A stretch of DNA of 64,000 nucleotides. It comes from Coriobacteriia bacterium (GTDB lineage: Bacteria > Actinomycetota > Coriobacteriia > Anaerosomatales > Anaerosomataceae). The stretch is from contig JAUSBK010000010.1 of the NCBI GenBank assembly GCA_030652115.1, forward strand, positions 248,001-312,000, given 5' to 3'. Position 1 is the stretch's first letter. Every line of letters begins with the position of its first letter. The position numbers and the translations under genes are program-made. Below are positions 44,544 through 52,888 of this stretch, one piece after another. A model generated the notes under the pieces. The model had not been told where the DNA came from. It did not search any database and was given only the letters and a program-made list of their open reading frames with translations.

Positions 44544-46181
44544 TCAGGCTTCCCTTCCCTCGAGACGAGATACCCAACGTCCGAGCTCTTCCAGCAGAAT
44601 CTCGTCGGAGACTACCTCCGTCTGCCACTGCCCGGGGGCCCTGACGAGCACGAACCGCACCGCGCCCTCGCGGGACTTCTTGTCCGACTTCATCGCGGCA
44701 AGCACTGCAGGAGGAGCCAGAACCGCGGCCAGCGGGGCCAACGCATCGGTGCAGATCGCCTCCCCTGCGCCAACCGCGTCCAGCAGCCCTACGGTTCGAG
44801 CCGTAGTCTCAGCCGCCGCACCCGAAACGCTCTCGGCGAGTCGGGCGGCGAAGCGCATACCCTCGGCCACCGCAAGACCGTGCGAGAGCGTGCCATAGCC
44901 TGTCACTAGCTCGAGGGCGTGACCGAGCGTGTGGCCCAGATTGAGGCACTCGCGCATTCCGCTCTCGCGAAGATCGGACGTGACCACGCTCGCTTTGAAC
45001 GCGACAGCGTCCCAGACCGCCGCGGCAACAGCCGAGGGCTCCCGCCACAGCAGCGGCGTGAGCGCGCCTTCGAAGCGGTCGAGCGCCCCGCCGCCCTGCA
45101 GCAGCGCTGCCTTGGCCATCTCGACGAGACCGTTCGTCCACTCGGCGGCGGGAAGCGTCTGGAGTGTCTCGGTGTCCGCGAGCACGAGCTGCGGCGGCCA
45201 GAACGCGCCGGCCAGGTTCTTTCCCGCGCGCAGGTCCACGCCGGTCTTCCCGCCGACACTGCTGTCGACCTGCGCAAGAAGCGTCGTCGGAACGTGAAAG
45301 AGAGGCACGCCGCGCATGTACGTCGCGGCGCAGAAGCCCGCGAGGTCGCCGACCACACCGCCGCCGAGCGCTATCACCACGGAGGAGCGATCGAGGCCGC
45401 CCTGGGCGAACTCCTCGAGCAGCATCCCCGCCCGTTCCCACGACTTCGACGGCTCGCCGGCGGGGACGACGTGCTCGCTCAGCCGAACGCCGGCGTCCCG
45501 TAGGGATGCAGCCACGCGTTCGCCGTACAGCGAATGCACGGTGGCGTCGCTCACGAGCGCAGCCGATGCGGTCCCGGTCACCTCGCGAATGCGGTCGCCC
45601 ACGTGTGAGAGCAGTCCCGCGCCCACCCGGACCTCGTATGCGTCGGCGGCCGTGCCCACGGACACGACACGTTCTTCCGAACCGCGAAGCACGGCGATCA
45701 TCTCCTCGGCGACCTCGGAAGCCGTCCGCCCGGTCGTTTCAACGACGTGATCGGCCGTCGCCCGATAGAGCGCCAGACGTGGCTCGAGGATGCTCTGGGC
45801 AGCCGCCAGGCCGCCTCCCGCGAGCAGCGGGCGATCACCTGCGTCGCCGAGCCGCGCGAGCGCCTCTTCGGGCGTGACCGAGAGATAGACGACGGTTCCC
45901 ATGCGCTTGAGCAGCGCCTGGTTGTCGGGGCGCAGCACCACACCGCCACCGGTCGCGATCACCGAGGGTTCCTGCGCGACGAGCGACTCGAGCGCTGCAT
46001 GCTCCGCCGCCCGGAAGCCGTCCTCACCGCGCTCGCTGAACACCTGGGAGACCGTTGCGCCCTCGCGCCGCTCGATCACCGCATCGGTGTCGGCAAATGG
46101 CCAGCCAAGCTGCGCCGCGACAAGCTGTCCGACGGTCGACTTGCCGGCTCCCATGAAGCCCGTGATGAACAGGTGGTTCAC
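44544..46181 (-). CDS. aroKB: Bifunctional shikimate kinase / 3-dehydroquinate synthase (AroK-AroB fusion)
   Basis: 545-aa fusion. Residues 1-170 are shikimate kinase with P-loop GFMGAGKST (8-16), [18 protein letters not shown] and the RPLLAGG lid. Residues about 180-545 are 3-dehydroquinate synthase with [43 protein letters not shown] and the metal site region [19 protein letters not shown]. The two activities are steps 5 and 2 of the pathway. GTG 46181 overlaps the aroC stop as GTGA. No internal stop or start separates the two halves. Confidence 0.95.
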   Translation of the reverse strand: MNHLFITGFMGAGKSTVGQLVAAQLGWPFADTDAVIERREGATVSQVFSERGEDGFRAAEHAALESLVAQEPSVIATGGGVVLRPDNQALLKRMGTVVYLSVTPEEALARLGDAGDRPLLAGGGLAAAQSILEPRLALYRATADHVVETTGRTASEVAEEMIAVLRGSEERVVSVGTAADAYEVRVGAGLLSHVGDRIREVTGTASAALVSDATVHSLYGERVAASLRDAGVRLSEHVVPAGEPSKSWERAGMLLEEFAQGGLDRSSVVIALGGGVVGDLAGFCAATYMRGVPLFHVPTTLLAQVDSSVGGKTGVDLRAGKNLAGAFWPPQLVLADTETLQTLPAAEWTNGLVEMAKAALLQGGGALDRFEGALTPLLWREPSAVAAAVWDAVAFKASVVTSDLRESGMRECLNLGHTLGHALELVTGYGTLSHGLAVAEGMRFAARLAESVSGAAAETTARTVGLLDAVGAGEAICTDALAPLAAVLAPPAVLAAMKSDKKSREGAVRFVLVRAPGQWQTEVVSDEILLEELGRWVSRLEGREA

Positions 46182-47323
46182 CAGCCGATCCTCGCCCTGT
46201 ACGCGGCGAGCGAGCGTGTCATGTCGTCGAGTGAGGCTCCGCCGAGGAGCCCCTGATACGCGTCGGCAAGCACGAGCGCCACCTCCGCTTCCGCAACGAC
46301 CGCCGCCGCGGGGACCGCACACACATCGGAGCGCTCTCGAGCGGCATCGGCAACCTCACCCGACGCGATGTCCACTGTGTGAAGCGGACGCATGAGCGTG
46401 GGGATCGGCTTCATCGCAGCGCGGAGCACCAGTGGCTCGCCGTTCGACATACCACCCTCGATGCCCCCGGCTCGGTTGGTCGCACGGCGCGGCGCGCCAT
46501 CGCCGGGGAGGATCTCGTCGTGCACCTGAGAGCCCGGCCGTGCCGCACAGGCGAAGCCGTCACCGAACTCGACGCCTTTGACGGCCGGTATCGACATGAC
46601 TGCGGCGGCGAGACGCGCGTCCAGGCGCGACACCGCCTCTGCGTAGTCGCCGATTCCCGGCACCAAACCCTCGGCCACCACGACGAACACGCCGCCGACG
46701 CTCTCGCCGCCCTCACGCGCGGCGTCGATCGCCGAGCGCATCCGCGCCGCCGCAGCCTCATCCGGACAGCTGACGTCACTCGAAGCGACGACGTCCACGT
46801 CCACCGATGCAGGATCGAGCGGCCCCGTGCTCTCGCCGCCGATCGCCTCGACCCATGAACGCACAGCGACCCCGAGTTCTCTCAGAAGCGCCTTGGCGAC
46901 GGCACCCGCCGCGACCCGCGCAGCAGTCTCCCGCGCGCTTGCGCGCTCGAGGATGTCCCGCACGTCGGCCGAACCCGTCCGCTGCACCCCGGGAAGATCG
47001 GCGTGGCCAGGACGCGGCGCTGTCACGCGCTCTACGCCCGAGCCGGTTCCCCATGGATCCATGATCTCGGCCCAGTTGGCCGCATCCCGGTTCTCGATCA
47101 ACAGTGCTACCGGGCTGCCGAGCGTGCGGCCAAACCGGACGCCCGAAAGCACGGTGGCTGTGTCGGTCTCGATGCGCATCCGGCCGCCCCGCCCGTATCC
47201 GCCCTGCCGCCGCGCAAGGTCCGCGTCGAGCTCGTCACGCACGAACGGCACACCCGCAGGAACGTCGCTCACGATGGCCACGAGCGCGCGCCCGTGCGAC
47301 TCCCCCGCTGTGGTATAGCGCAT
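46178..47323 (-). CDS. aroC: Chorismate synthase
   Basis: 381-aa FMN-dependent enzyme making chorismate from EPSP. MRYTTAGESHGRALVAIV, RRQGGYGRGGRM, ENRDAANW, RPGHADLPGVQ, SARETAARVAAGA and GGIEGGMSNGEP are family motifs. ATG 47323 is the conserved N-terminus. It is the first gene of the aro operon, with a TAGAAT -10 element about 35 bases upstream. Confidence 0.97.
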   Translation of the reverse strand: MRYTTAGESHGRALVAIVSDVPAGVPFVRDELDADLARRQGGYGRGGRMRIETDTATVLSGVRFGRTLGSPVALLIENRDAANWAEIMDPWGTGSGVERVTAPRPGHADLPGVQRTGSADVRDILERASARETAARVAAGAVAKALLRELGVAVRSWVEAIGGESTGPLDPASVDVDVVASSDVSCPDEAAAARMRSAIDAAREGGESVGGVFVVVAEGLVPGIGDYAEAVSRLDARLAAAVMSIPAVKGVEFGDGFACAARPGSQVHDEILPGDGAPRRATNRAGGIEGGMSNGEPLVLRAAMKPIPTLMRPLHTVDIASGEVADAARERSDVCAVPAAAVVAEAEVALVLADAYQGLLGGASLDDMTRSLAAYRARIGW

Positions 47324-47355
47324 CGCCCGCCCCTTCCCGCTCGCGTCATCAGCCG

Positions 47356-47361
47356 ATTCTA
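47356..47361 (-). promoter_or_regulatory. Candidate -10 of the aro operon
   Basis: Minus-strand TAGAAT 33-38 bases before the aroC start, after the PilP-side hairpin. The -35 is weak (GTTCCG-like). Confidence 0.4.
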
Positions 47362-47388
47362 CCCCAGGTTGCCTGACCGGAACGCGCA

Positions 47389-47412
47389 CGGGCGCCGCAG
47401 AAGCGACGCCCG
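47389..47412 (-). terminator. Hairpin after the pilMNOP genes
   Basis: CGGGCGTCGC-TTCT-GCGGCGCCCG forms a 10-bp stem with one G-U pair, 27 bases after the stop of the PilP-like gene. It separates the pilus genes from the aro operon. No U-tract. Confidence 0.5.
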
Positions 47413-47438
47413 GACCTCTTCACACAGACGATGAGCGG

Positions 47439-48071
47439 CTACTTCGTGATGCCCTGGCCCACCGACAGGGTGACCTGCACATCTCCATAGAGCATCGTCA
47501 CGCTGGACGAAGACACGCGCAGTACTTGCCATGGTGAGTTCGGTATCACGCCACCGGGGCCCAGTGTGTAGGTCACGCCGTTGTAGCGCAGGACCGCCAT
47601 CATCACGCCGTCTTGGGTCACGACGCCATCGAGGTACAGAGTGTCGTTCGCGGTGGGGGTCGCGGTGTCGCCCGTGGTGCTGCCGTCTGTTGTCGTCCCC
47701 GTCGTGGTCGTTGTTGCGTCCGGCACCGGCTTCAGCAGCGGAATGAAGACGTCACGGAACGTGAATACCTCCGAGTTCGCTACTTCGGTCGCCGGAGCCT
47801 CGGCCTGCACGGCCACACTATCTCCATCAGACTCAGCGGTCTCGGTGATGGTCGTCTCACCCATCTGATCCTCGAGACTGTCCACCGCCTGCGATCCGAA
47901 GACGAAGAGCACGATCGCAACGGCGATTCCCGCGATGATCCCGAGCACGCCAAGACCGACGACGATGGCCACGATCTTGCCGGTGGTCGTTGACAGGAAC
48001 CCGGGCTTCTTCCCGGATGCGTCATCGCCGGCCGGCGGTAGTGCACCGGGGGTGTTCAGCTCATCAGACAC
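47439..48071 (-). CDS. PilP-like pilus assembly protein
   Basis: 210-aa bitopic protein. A cytoplasmic Pro/Gly-rich N-terminus, one membrane span (about 25-55), a Thr-rich linker (DATTTTTGTTTDGSTTGDT) and a C-terminal beta-rich domain (about 145-210, TLYLDGVVTQDGVMMAVLRY to VTMLYGDVQVTLSVGQG) are visible. The C-terminal domain resembles the HR domain of PilP/GspC. Position after pilO supports a PilP role in a Gram-positive machine that lacks a secretin. GTG 48071 is chosen because the GTG at 48080 lies inside the AGGAGG ribosome binding site itself. Confidence 0.65.
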   Translation of the reverse strand: MSDELNTPGALPPAGDDASGKKPGFLSTTTGKIVAIVVGLGVLGIIAGIAVAIVLFVFGSQAVDSLEDQMGETTITETAESDGDSVAVQAEAPATEVANSEVFTFRDVFIPLLKPVPDATTTTTGTTTDGSTTGDTATPTANDTLYLDGVVTQDGVMMAVLRYNGVTYTLGPGGVIPNSPWQVLRVSSSSVTMLYGDVQVTLSVGQGITK

Positions 48072-48098
48072 CGTCGTCACCTCCTCGCGTTCGCTCTG

Positions 48099-48728
48099 TC
48101 AGGGGGTCTGCGTCGTCGCTTCAGACGGCACGGCCTCCGGCGCGGCTTTGGACTCCACCGCGGCCATCACGTACACCTCGATGCCGATCGTGGCTGCAAC
48201 GTACGCAGGCGCCGTGTCGGTCTCTGGCACGTAGGAAAACGTCGTGGTCACCACGCGCACGCCACGATCCAGGGCCTCGATTCGACGGAAGAGATCGATG
48301 TACTCGGCCCAATCGCCCTCGAGCGTCAGGGTGATCGGCACTGCGCTATAGTCCGAGACGCCGCCTTCGGTCTCCGCGTTTCCGGCCTGCAGATCCTCAG
48401 GCTTCAAGGCAATCAAGTCGACCCCCGACGCGTTCGCAACGTCCTGAAGCTCGATGATCACCGATGGGAGCTGAGGTGACTCTGGAATCTCATTCGCGAT
48501 GCGCATGAGTTCGACCTCGTCTGCCGCCGACTGGGCCTTCGCGCTCTGTCGACGAGCCAGAAGCGCCTCCGCGGCGGCCAGGTTGCCCTCTTCCGTTTGG
48601 ATCGTGGCATCGACGCCCGTCGCCTCCTGGAACAGGGGCACTATGACCAGGAAGACGATGGCCAGCGCCACCACTGTGATCACAGCAATCGCGATGTACA
48701 TCTGATTCTGGGCTGATAGTCGGCCCAT
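48099..48728 (-). CDS. pilO: PilO-like pilus alignment protein
   Basis: 209-aa bitopic inner-membrane protein. It has a short N-terminus, one span (about 9-34, MYIAIAVITVVALAIVFLVI), a coiled coil (about 40-75) and a ferredoxin-like domain with VPITLTLEGDWAEYIDLFRRIEAL, typical of PilO. MGRLSAQNQ at 48728 follows a GGAGGA sequence; the in-frame ATG at 48746 has none. Confidence 0.85.
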   Translation of the reverse strand: MGRLSAQNQMYIAIAVITVVALAIVFLVIVPLFQEATGVDATIQTEEGNLAAAEALLARRQSAKAQSAADEVELMRIANEIPESPQLPSVIIELQDVANASGVDLIALKPEDLQAGNAETEGGVSDYSAVPITLTLEGDWAEYIDLFRRIEALDRGVRVVTTTFSYVPETDTAPAYVAATIGIEVYVMAAVESKAAPEAVPSEATTQTP

Positions 48729-48807
48729 GGCTAGCGTCCTCCGCATCGGGTCAGGCGTACTTGGCGGGGCAGGCTCGACCGTCGCGGATGGTTATTGTGT
48801 TGGCACG

Positions 48808-49395
48808 TCACGGCGTGTCACTCCCCGCAGTGGGTTCTGAGACATCCGCTGTCACAGTGAACTGGATAGCCGGCTGTTCCTCGAACTGGCCCTTTTCAGA
48901 GCTGGTCAACCATACGTTGGACAGTTGTTCGAGATCGGCGAGACGCACGAGCAACTTCGCCATCGATTTGTGTCCAACGTCCGGGGAATCGGTCGGCGAG
49001 TCAACCGCCCATCCCGCAAACGTGACAGCCGACTCCTCGGCGGTCAGCGCGTTCAACCAGATGTCCGAAGGCATGACGAGGGAGAGCTCACTGAAGAGCC
49101 TCCCCCAGTTCCGCCGGCCATCGAGCGCCAGCGCGGCGGTACTCCTGCGAGTCTCGAGCGTTGCCGCTCGCTCCTCGAACACCGCAAGGTGCGCTGCCTG
49201 AGCGTTGGTTGACTGGACCTGCTGCTGAACCTCTGCCAGCTCGTCCTGCCGGGCCTGCAGGCGGAAGTGGGCGAACGCCCAGGTACCCGCCAACACGACC
49301 GCTACTAGAACCGCCGCGACGATGATCCAGCCGAAGCGCCGCTCGGCCTTCCTGCGCTCGAGTATCTCCGGAGGGAGCAGGTTGATGCGCATCAT
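48808..49395 (-). CDS. pilN: PilN-like pilus alignment protein
   Basis: 195-aa bitopic protein starting MMRINLLPPEILERRKAERR. The INLLP motif is what PilN uses to bind PilM. One span (about 23-43), a coiled coil (about 45-80) and a ferredoxin-like domain follow. ATG 49395 overlaps the pilM stop as ATGA and has GGGAGGG eight bases upstream. Gap to pilO is 79 bases. Confidence 0.9.
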   Translation of the reverse strand: MMRINLLPPEILERRKAERRFGWIIVAAVLVAVVLAGTWAFAHFRLQARQDELAEVQQQVQSTNAQAAHLAVFEERAATLETRRSTAALALDGRRNWGRLFSELSLVMPSDIWLNALTAEESAVTFAGWAVDSPTDSPDVGHKSMAKLLVRLADLEQLSNVWLTSSEKGQFEEQPAIQFTVTADVSEPTAGSDTP

Positions 49396-50513
49396 GACTG
49401 CAGCCCTCCCAGTGCGAGGCCGATGGCCGTGACTGCACCCATTCGGTCAGCGTGTACGGCCTGCGTGGCCGAACCGCCCACGCTGATCCGCTCGAGAGGA
49501 TCACCGAGCAGCACCTGCGCCTGCAGGCCCTTCTCGAGATATGAGCTGAAGTTGCGAAGCTGCGAGCCGCTTCCGGTGAGAAGGATCCTCTGGATCGTTC
49601 GAACCTGCGAGGTCTGCGTGAGGTAGTAGTCCAAAGACCGTCTGACCTCAGCGATGAACTTGTTCACTTCGCGCTCGAGCGACTGGTGTACGACCTGAAG
49701 CTGCTCCGGGTTGACACCGGGTGTGATGTCGCTCTCGCCGGTCTCGACGTTCGGCAGACCGACAAGGATCTTCAGCTGCTCGGCCTCGTCGAAACCGATG
49801 TTCATGACGTTGGCGATCGCCTGGGTGAAGGTGCCGCCGGCAAGCGACGAGATGCGGTTGAACCGCGGTATACCGCGCTCTACGACCGCGATGTTCGTGA
49901 TGCCCGCGGCGATGTGAACGATCGCTGTGGCCTGCCCCTCGTCCTCCGGCAGGACCGCGCCACCCTCGCCCATCAGCGCGCGGACGATGGCGAACGACGA
50001 GACGTCCACCTGCGTAAGCTTGAGACCGGCGCCCTCGATGGCCGAGACGGTGTTGCCGATCATCTCGCGATGCGCGGCGACGAGCAGCACCTCCATCATG
50101 TGCTCGTCCGACGGGCTCATGTAGTCGCCGATGATCTGGAAGTCGAGGATCGAGTCCTCAACCGCCATCGGGATGTAGTCCTGCGCCTGGTACTGGATCG
50201 CGCTCTGCAGCTCGCCACGCTCCATGAACGGAAGGTCGACGAGGCGGACGATCACGCGCTGGTTCGAGACGCCCGTGCACACATCCTTGCCGTGCACGCT
50301 GGAGACCCGCCACAGTTCTTTGATCGCCGAGGACACGGCTGCGGCGTCGACGATCTCACCGTCGGCGACTGCGCCCATCGGGACGTCGACCCGCCCGTAT
50401 GCAGTCAGGACAGGGCCGGACCCGGTCGACTTGACCTGGGCGACTCTGACGTGATCGGTGCCGATGTCCAGGCCGACTGCGCTCTGGCTCGAACCGAAGG
50501 AGAGGGAACCCAA
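49392..50513 (-). CDS. pilM: PilM, actin-like pilus assembly protein
   Basis: 373-aa cytoplasmic ATPase of the actin/FtsA fold: AVGLDIGTDHVRVAQV (phosphate 1), MERGELQSAIQYQAQDYIPM, VVHIAAGITNIAVVERG-type phosphate 2 region and LLTGSGSQLRNFSSYL. It couples the cytoplasmic motor to PilN. The start is TTG at 50513, supported by AAGGAGG six bases upstream. It is first in the pilMNO-PilP set, with its own upstream gap. Confidence 0.93.
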   Translation of the reverse strand: MGSLSFGSSQSAVGLDIGTDHVRVAQVKSTGSGPVLTAYGRVDVPMGAVADGEIVDAAAVSSAIKELWRVSSVHGKDVCTGVSNQRVIVRLVDLPFMERGELQSAIQYQAQDYIPMAVEDSILDFQIIGDYMSPSDEHMMEVLLVAAHREMIGNTVSAIEGAGLKLTQVDVSSFAIVRALMGEGGAVLPEDEGQATAIVHIAAGITNIAVVERGIPRFNRISSLAGGTFTQAIANVMNIGFDEAEQLKILVGLPNVETGESDITPGVNPEQLQVVHQSLEREVNKFIAEVRRSLDYYLTQTSQVRTIQRILLTGSGSQLRNFSSYLEKGLQAQVLLGDPLERISVGGSATQAVHADRMGAVTAIGLALGGLQS

Positions 50514-50696
50514 CGGTGTCCTCCTTCTACTGCTGCGACTAGACTGCGACTGTTAGTGCAACTGCGGCTGTCCCCTCGAACCGAACTGCAGCACGACCAC
50601 AACCCCACACATGCTCCATGGACGCCTGCCGAACACTATCCAACCTCACCGCATCCCATATTGTCAAGAGCAGGAGGCCGCGAGACACGCCGGGCC
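50514..50696. promoter_or_regulatory. Gap with hairpin and promoter element before pilM
   Basis: 183 bases. A GAGGCC/GGCCTC hairpin (50674-50698) overlaps the stop of the PilX-like gene. Directly after it the minus strand has a perfect -35 TTGACA (50662-50667), with only a weak -10 (GATAGT at an overlong 20-base spacing). pilMNOP may therefore be a separate transcript. Confidence 0.45.
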
Positions 50697-52304
50697 TCAC
50701 AGCCTGGACCACAGACCAGGCGACAGGAAGCCCGTGCCAGCGCCTGGAAGTGAGTCCGGCAAGTAGCTGGGAAGAAGCGGGTTGGTCACGAGCAGACAGT
50801 TGTTGGACGGGAACTCCATCTGGCCCGCGAGCACCGTGCCCCGGACGAGCATGTTATTCCCATCGAACGTGGCTGTTCGCTCGACGTAGAACGCGCCTGC
50901 GTAGTTCGGAAGAATCGTGCGAAGAGACTCGCGGTCGGCCGCGCTGGTCCCCGCCATCGGGTTGTTGCCACCCTTGGTGAAGGTCAGGTTGCCCGGCGTC
51001 ACGAGACCCAGCGCCCACTCATTCGTCTCACCGTTCGCATTGGTGCCGTAGGGCAGCACATCACCATTCAGCACGATGTCGCCGTTCGCAACGATGGTAC
51101 CGTTGCCGACGTAGCGCATGTCCTCGCTGAAGGTCACATCGCCGTCCACGAAGACGGTCCCACTGATGTACAGGATGTTGCGGGTATCGTCGTAGGCGAA
51201 GTCGTCCCATCGGTCGGCCGGATACGAAACGGCCCCCACAGGCCCCGGTCCCGTGATCGATACTCCGTCGGCAGTGCTCACCGATCCCCATGAGCCGAAG
51301 TCCCTGCCACCGATCACAAGATTCGTCGTCCCCTCACCCTTGTCGCTGACCGCGCCGGTCTCGGAGCCGATGAACTTGTAAGGAAGCGACGATCCTGCCT
51401 TGGCCCTACTGCGACTCCATGTCGCTGTGTTGGGAGGCCGCATGGTCTCGTAGGAGTCGGCGCTGCCGTCACTCGATTCGAGATTCGAGAGCGTCGTGGT
51501 GCCCATGATGTTGTCGACCGACTCGCGCTTGGCCGCCTCGGCCCACTCGTTCAGTTTCGCCTGAGTCAGTGGCGGTAGCTGGATGTCCGGCACCTTCAGC
51601 ACTCGGCTCGACACATAGATGCCGGTGCCCTTACCCGAGCCCGTGCCCGTATTGAGCGGGATCGAGACCCCTCCGCTGGGAGGGGAACCGTCGCAGTACA
51701 CCTTGATCTGCTTGTCTACCATGCCTAGCCATGAGTTCGGATTCTTCACCGTGATGATGCCGTCCTTGACGAACAGGGGTCCTTCAAGGACCGCCATATT
51801 CGCCTGAATCTCAAGGTCGCCCTTCATGTAGAACGGGCCGACGATGCTCGATGTGCCGTGGAGGCCCGAGGAGCCACTCATCAGCGAGTCGGATCCAGTC
51901 GAAAGGTTCATCTTCCAGAGGTCAAGGAAGTAGAACCTCTGCTGAACCGTCTCGATCTGTCCGTCAGGGCCTGTGCCCACCGAGGTCAACACCCATTCGT
52001 TGTCCGGTAGATCCTCGATCGTCACCACATACTCTCCGTCTGGCGTCGACCCTTCGATCGGCTCGCCGGCGAGCATGGTGACGGCCTGCGCCTCGCTGAA
52101 GGTGGACAGCACACCCTCCATGCCGCTCGAAGCGGCCCGAAACGCCTGCGTATCATCTTCCACGAGGGACGCCTCATGCAGGGACTGCTTTGCCAGCGTG
52201 AAGGAGCCGATTGCCAGTATCGTGATGACCAGACCGACACCCAACACTGTCAGCAGGGCGACACCGCTCTCGTCGTGCAGCACACCGCGCCTCTTCGTAT
52301 CCAT
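50697..52304 (-). CDS. PilX-like pilus-associated protein with beta-helix-like C-terminus
   Basis: 535-aa protein beginning MDTKRRGVLHDESGVALLTV, a basic leader and Gly before a hydrophobic stretch, as in PilX-type prepilins. The mature part is large, Gly/Ser/Asn-rich and shows repeated strand motifs (GTVFVDGDVTFSEDMRYVGN, GTIVANGDIVLNGDV), as in beta-helical or bactofilin-like folds. It may be a pilus-tip adhesin or assembly factor. AAGGAG lies six bases before ATG 52304; the longer frame is inside the next gene. It belongs to the minor pilin block. Confidence 0.7.
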   Translation of the reverse strand: MDTKRRGVLHDESGVALLTVLGVGLVITILAIGSFTLAKQSLHEASLVEDDTQAFRAASSGMEGVLSTFSEAQAVTMLAGEPIEGSTPDGEYVVTIEDLPDNEWVLTSVGTGPDGQIETVQQRFYFLDLWKMNLSTGSDSLMSGSSGLHGTSSIVGPFYMKGDLEIQANMAVLEGPLFVKDGIITVKNPNSWLGMVDKQIKVYCDGSPPSGGVSIPLNTGTGSGKGTGIYVSSRVLKVPDIQLPPLTQAKLNEWAEAAKRESVDNIMGTTTLSNLESSDGSADSYETMRPPNTATWSRSRAKAGSSLPYKFIGSETGAVSDKGEGTTNLVIGGRDFGSWGSVSTADGVSITGPGPVGAVSYPADRWDDFAYDDTRNILYISGTVFVDGDVTFSEDMRYVGNGTIVANGDIVLNGDVLPYGTNANGETNEWALGLVTPGNLTFTKGGNNPMAGTSAADRESLRTILPNYAGAFYVERTATFDGNNMLVRGTVLAGQMEFPSNNCLLVTNPLLPSYLPDSLPGAGTGFLSPGLWSRL

Positions 52305-52327
52305 GGTCGGCTCCTTCTTGCGCTCCG

Positions 52328-52888
52328 TCAGTGATTCCTCATGAACACGGTTCTGGCGTCCTGCAGCGTGGTGTCGTCGTACGACACGACTATCGTGACC
52401 ACGATGTGCGTCGCACTCTGCGACACCTCGCCCATGTCGGTGATCTCGACCCCATCCGCATCGTAGTAGCGGAAGAGGGCCACGTTCTCGGCGATGTTCG
52501 CATTCGAGTCGGACCATACGGCCTGTTGGCGTGCGCGGCCGTTCGCCTCCTCGTTCGTCACGAGCAGATTGGTGCCCGAGACCTCGATCACGAAGCGCTC
52601 CGCGTACCCGTCCGCGTCTTGGTCCGTGTAGAAGGCGCAGCGGTACTTGGTCACTCCCGGATAGGTGGTATCGAACCCGCTCGCCTGTGTGATGACGCGA
52701 TCAGCGAGCTGCAGCGGTGCCCCGATCTCGCGGCTCATCAGCGACTGCTGGTTGCTGAGATCGCTCCCGCTTCTCGCGATCTGGAAGCCCGCGTATGCGG
52801 CACCCATGATCAGGCTGAGTAGACCCATGACCACCACGAGTTCGGAAAGAGTGAACCCCTCGTCACGCTGCAGCCGCACCATCTTCAC
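52328..52888 (-). CDS. PilW/GspJ-like minor prepilin
   Basis: About 186 aa with a prepilin peptidase site in RDEGFTLSELVVVMGLLSL (cleavage after Gly, Glu at +5). The polar C-terminal domain has an Asp-rich DQDADGYAERF segment that could bind calcium. GTG 52888 is preferred: it overlaps the upstream stop as GTGA and has GAAGG six bases before. GTG 52891 and ATG 52882 are alternatives. Confidence 0.82.
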   Translation of the reverse strand: MKMVRLQRDEGFTLSELVVVMGLLSLIMGAAYAGFQIARSGSDLSNQQSLMSREIGAPLQLADRVITQASGFDTTYPGVTKYRCAFYTDQDADGYAERFVIEVSGTNLLVTNEEANGRARQQAVWSDSNANIAENVALFRYYDADGVEITDMGEVSQSATHIVVTIVVSYDDTTLQDARTVFMRNH

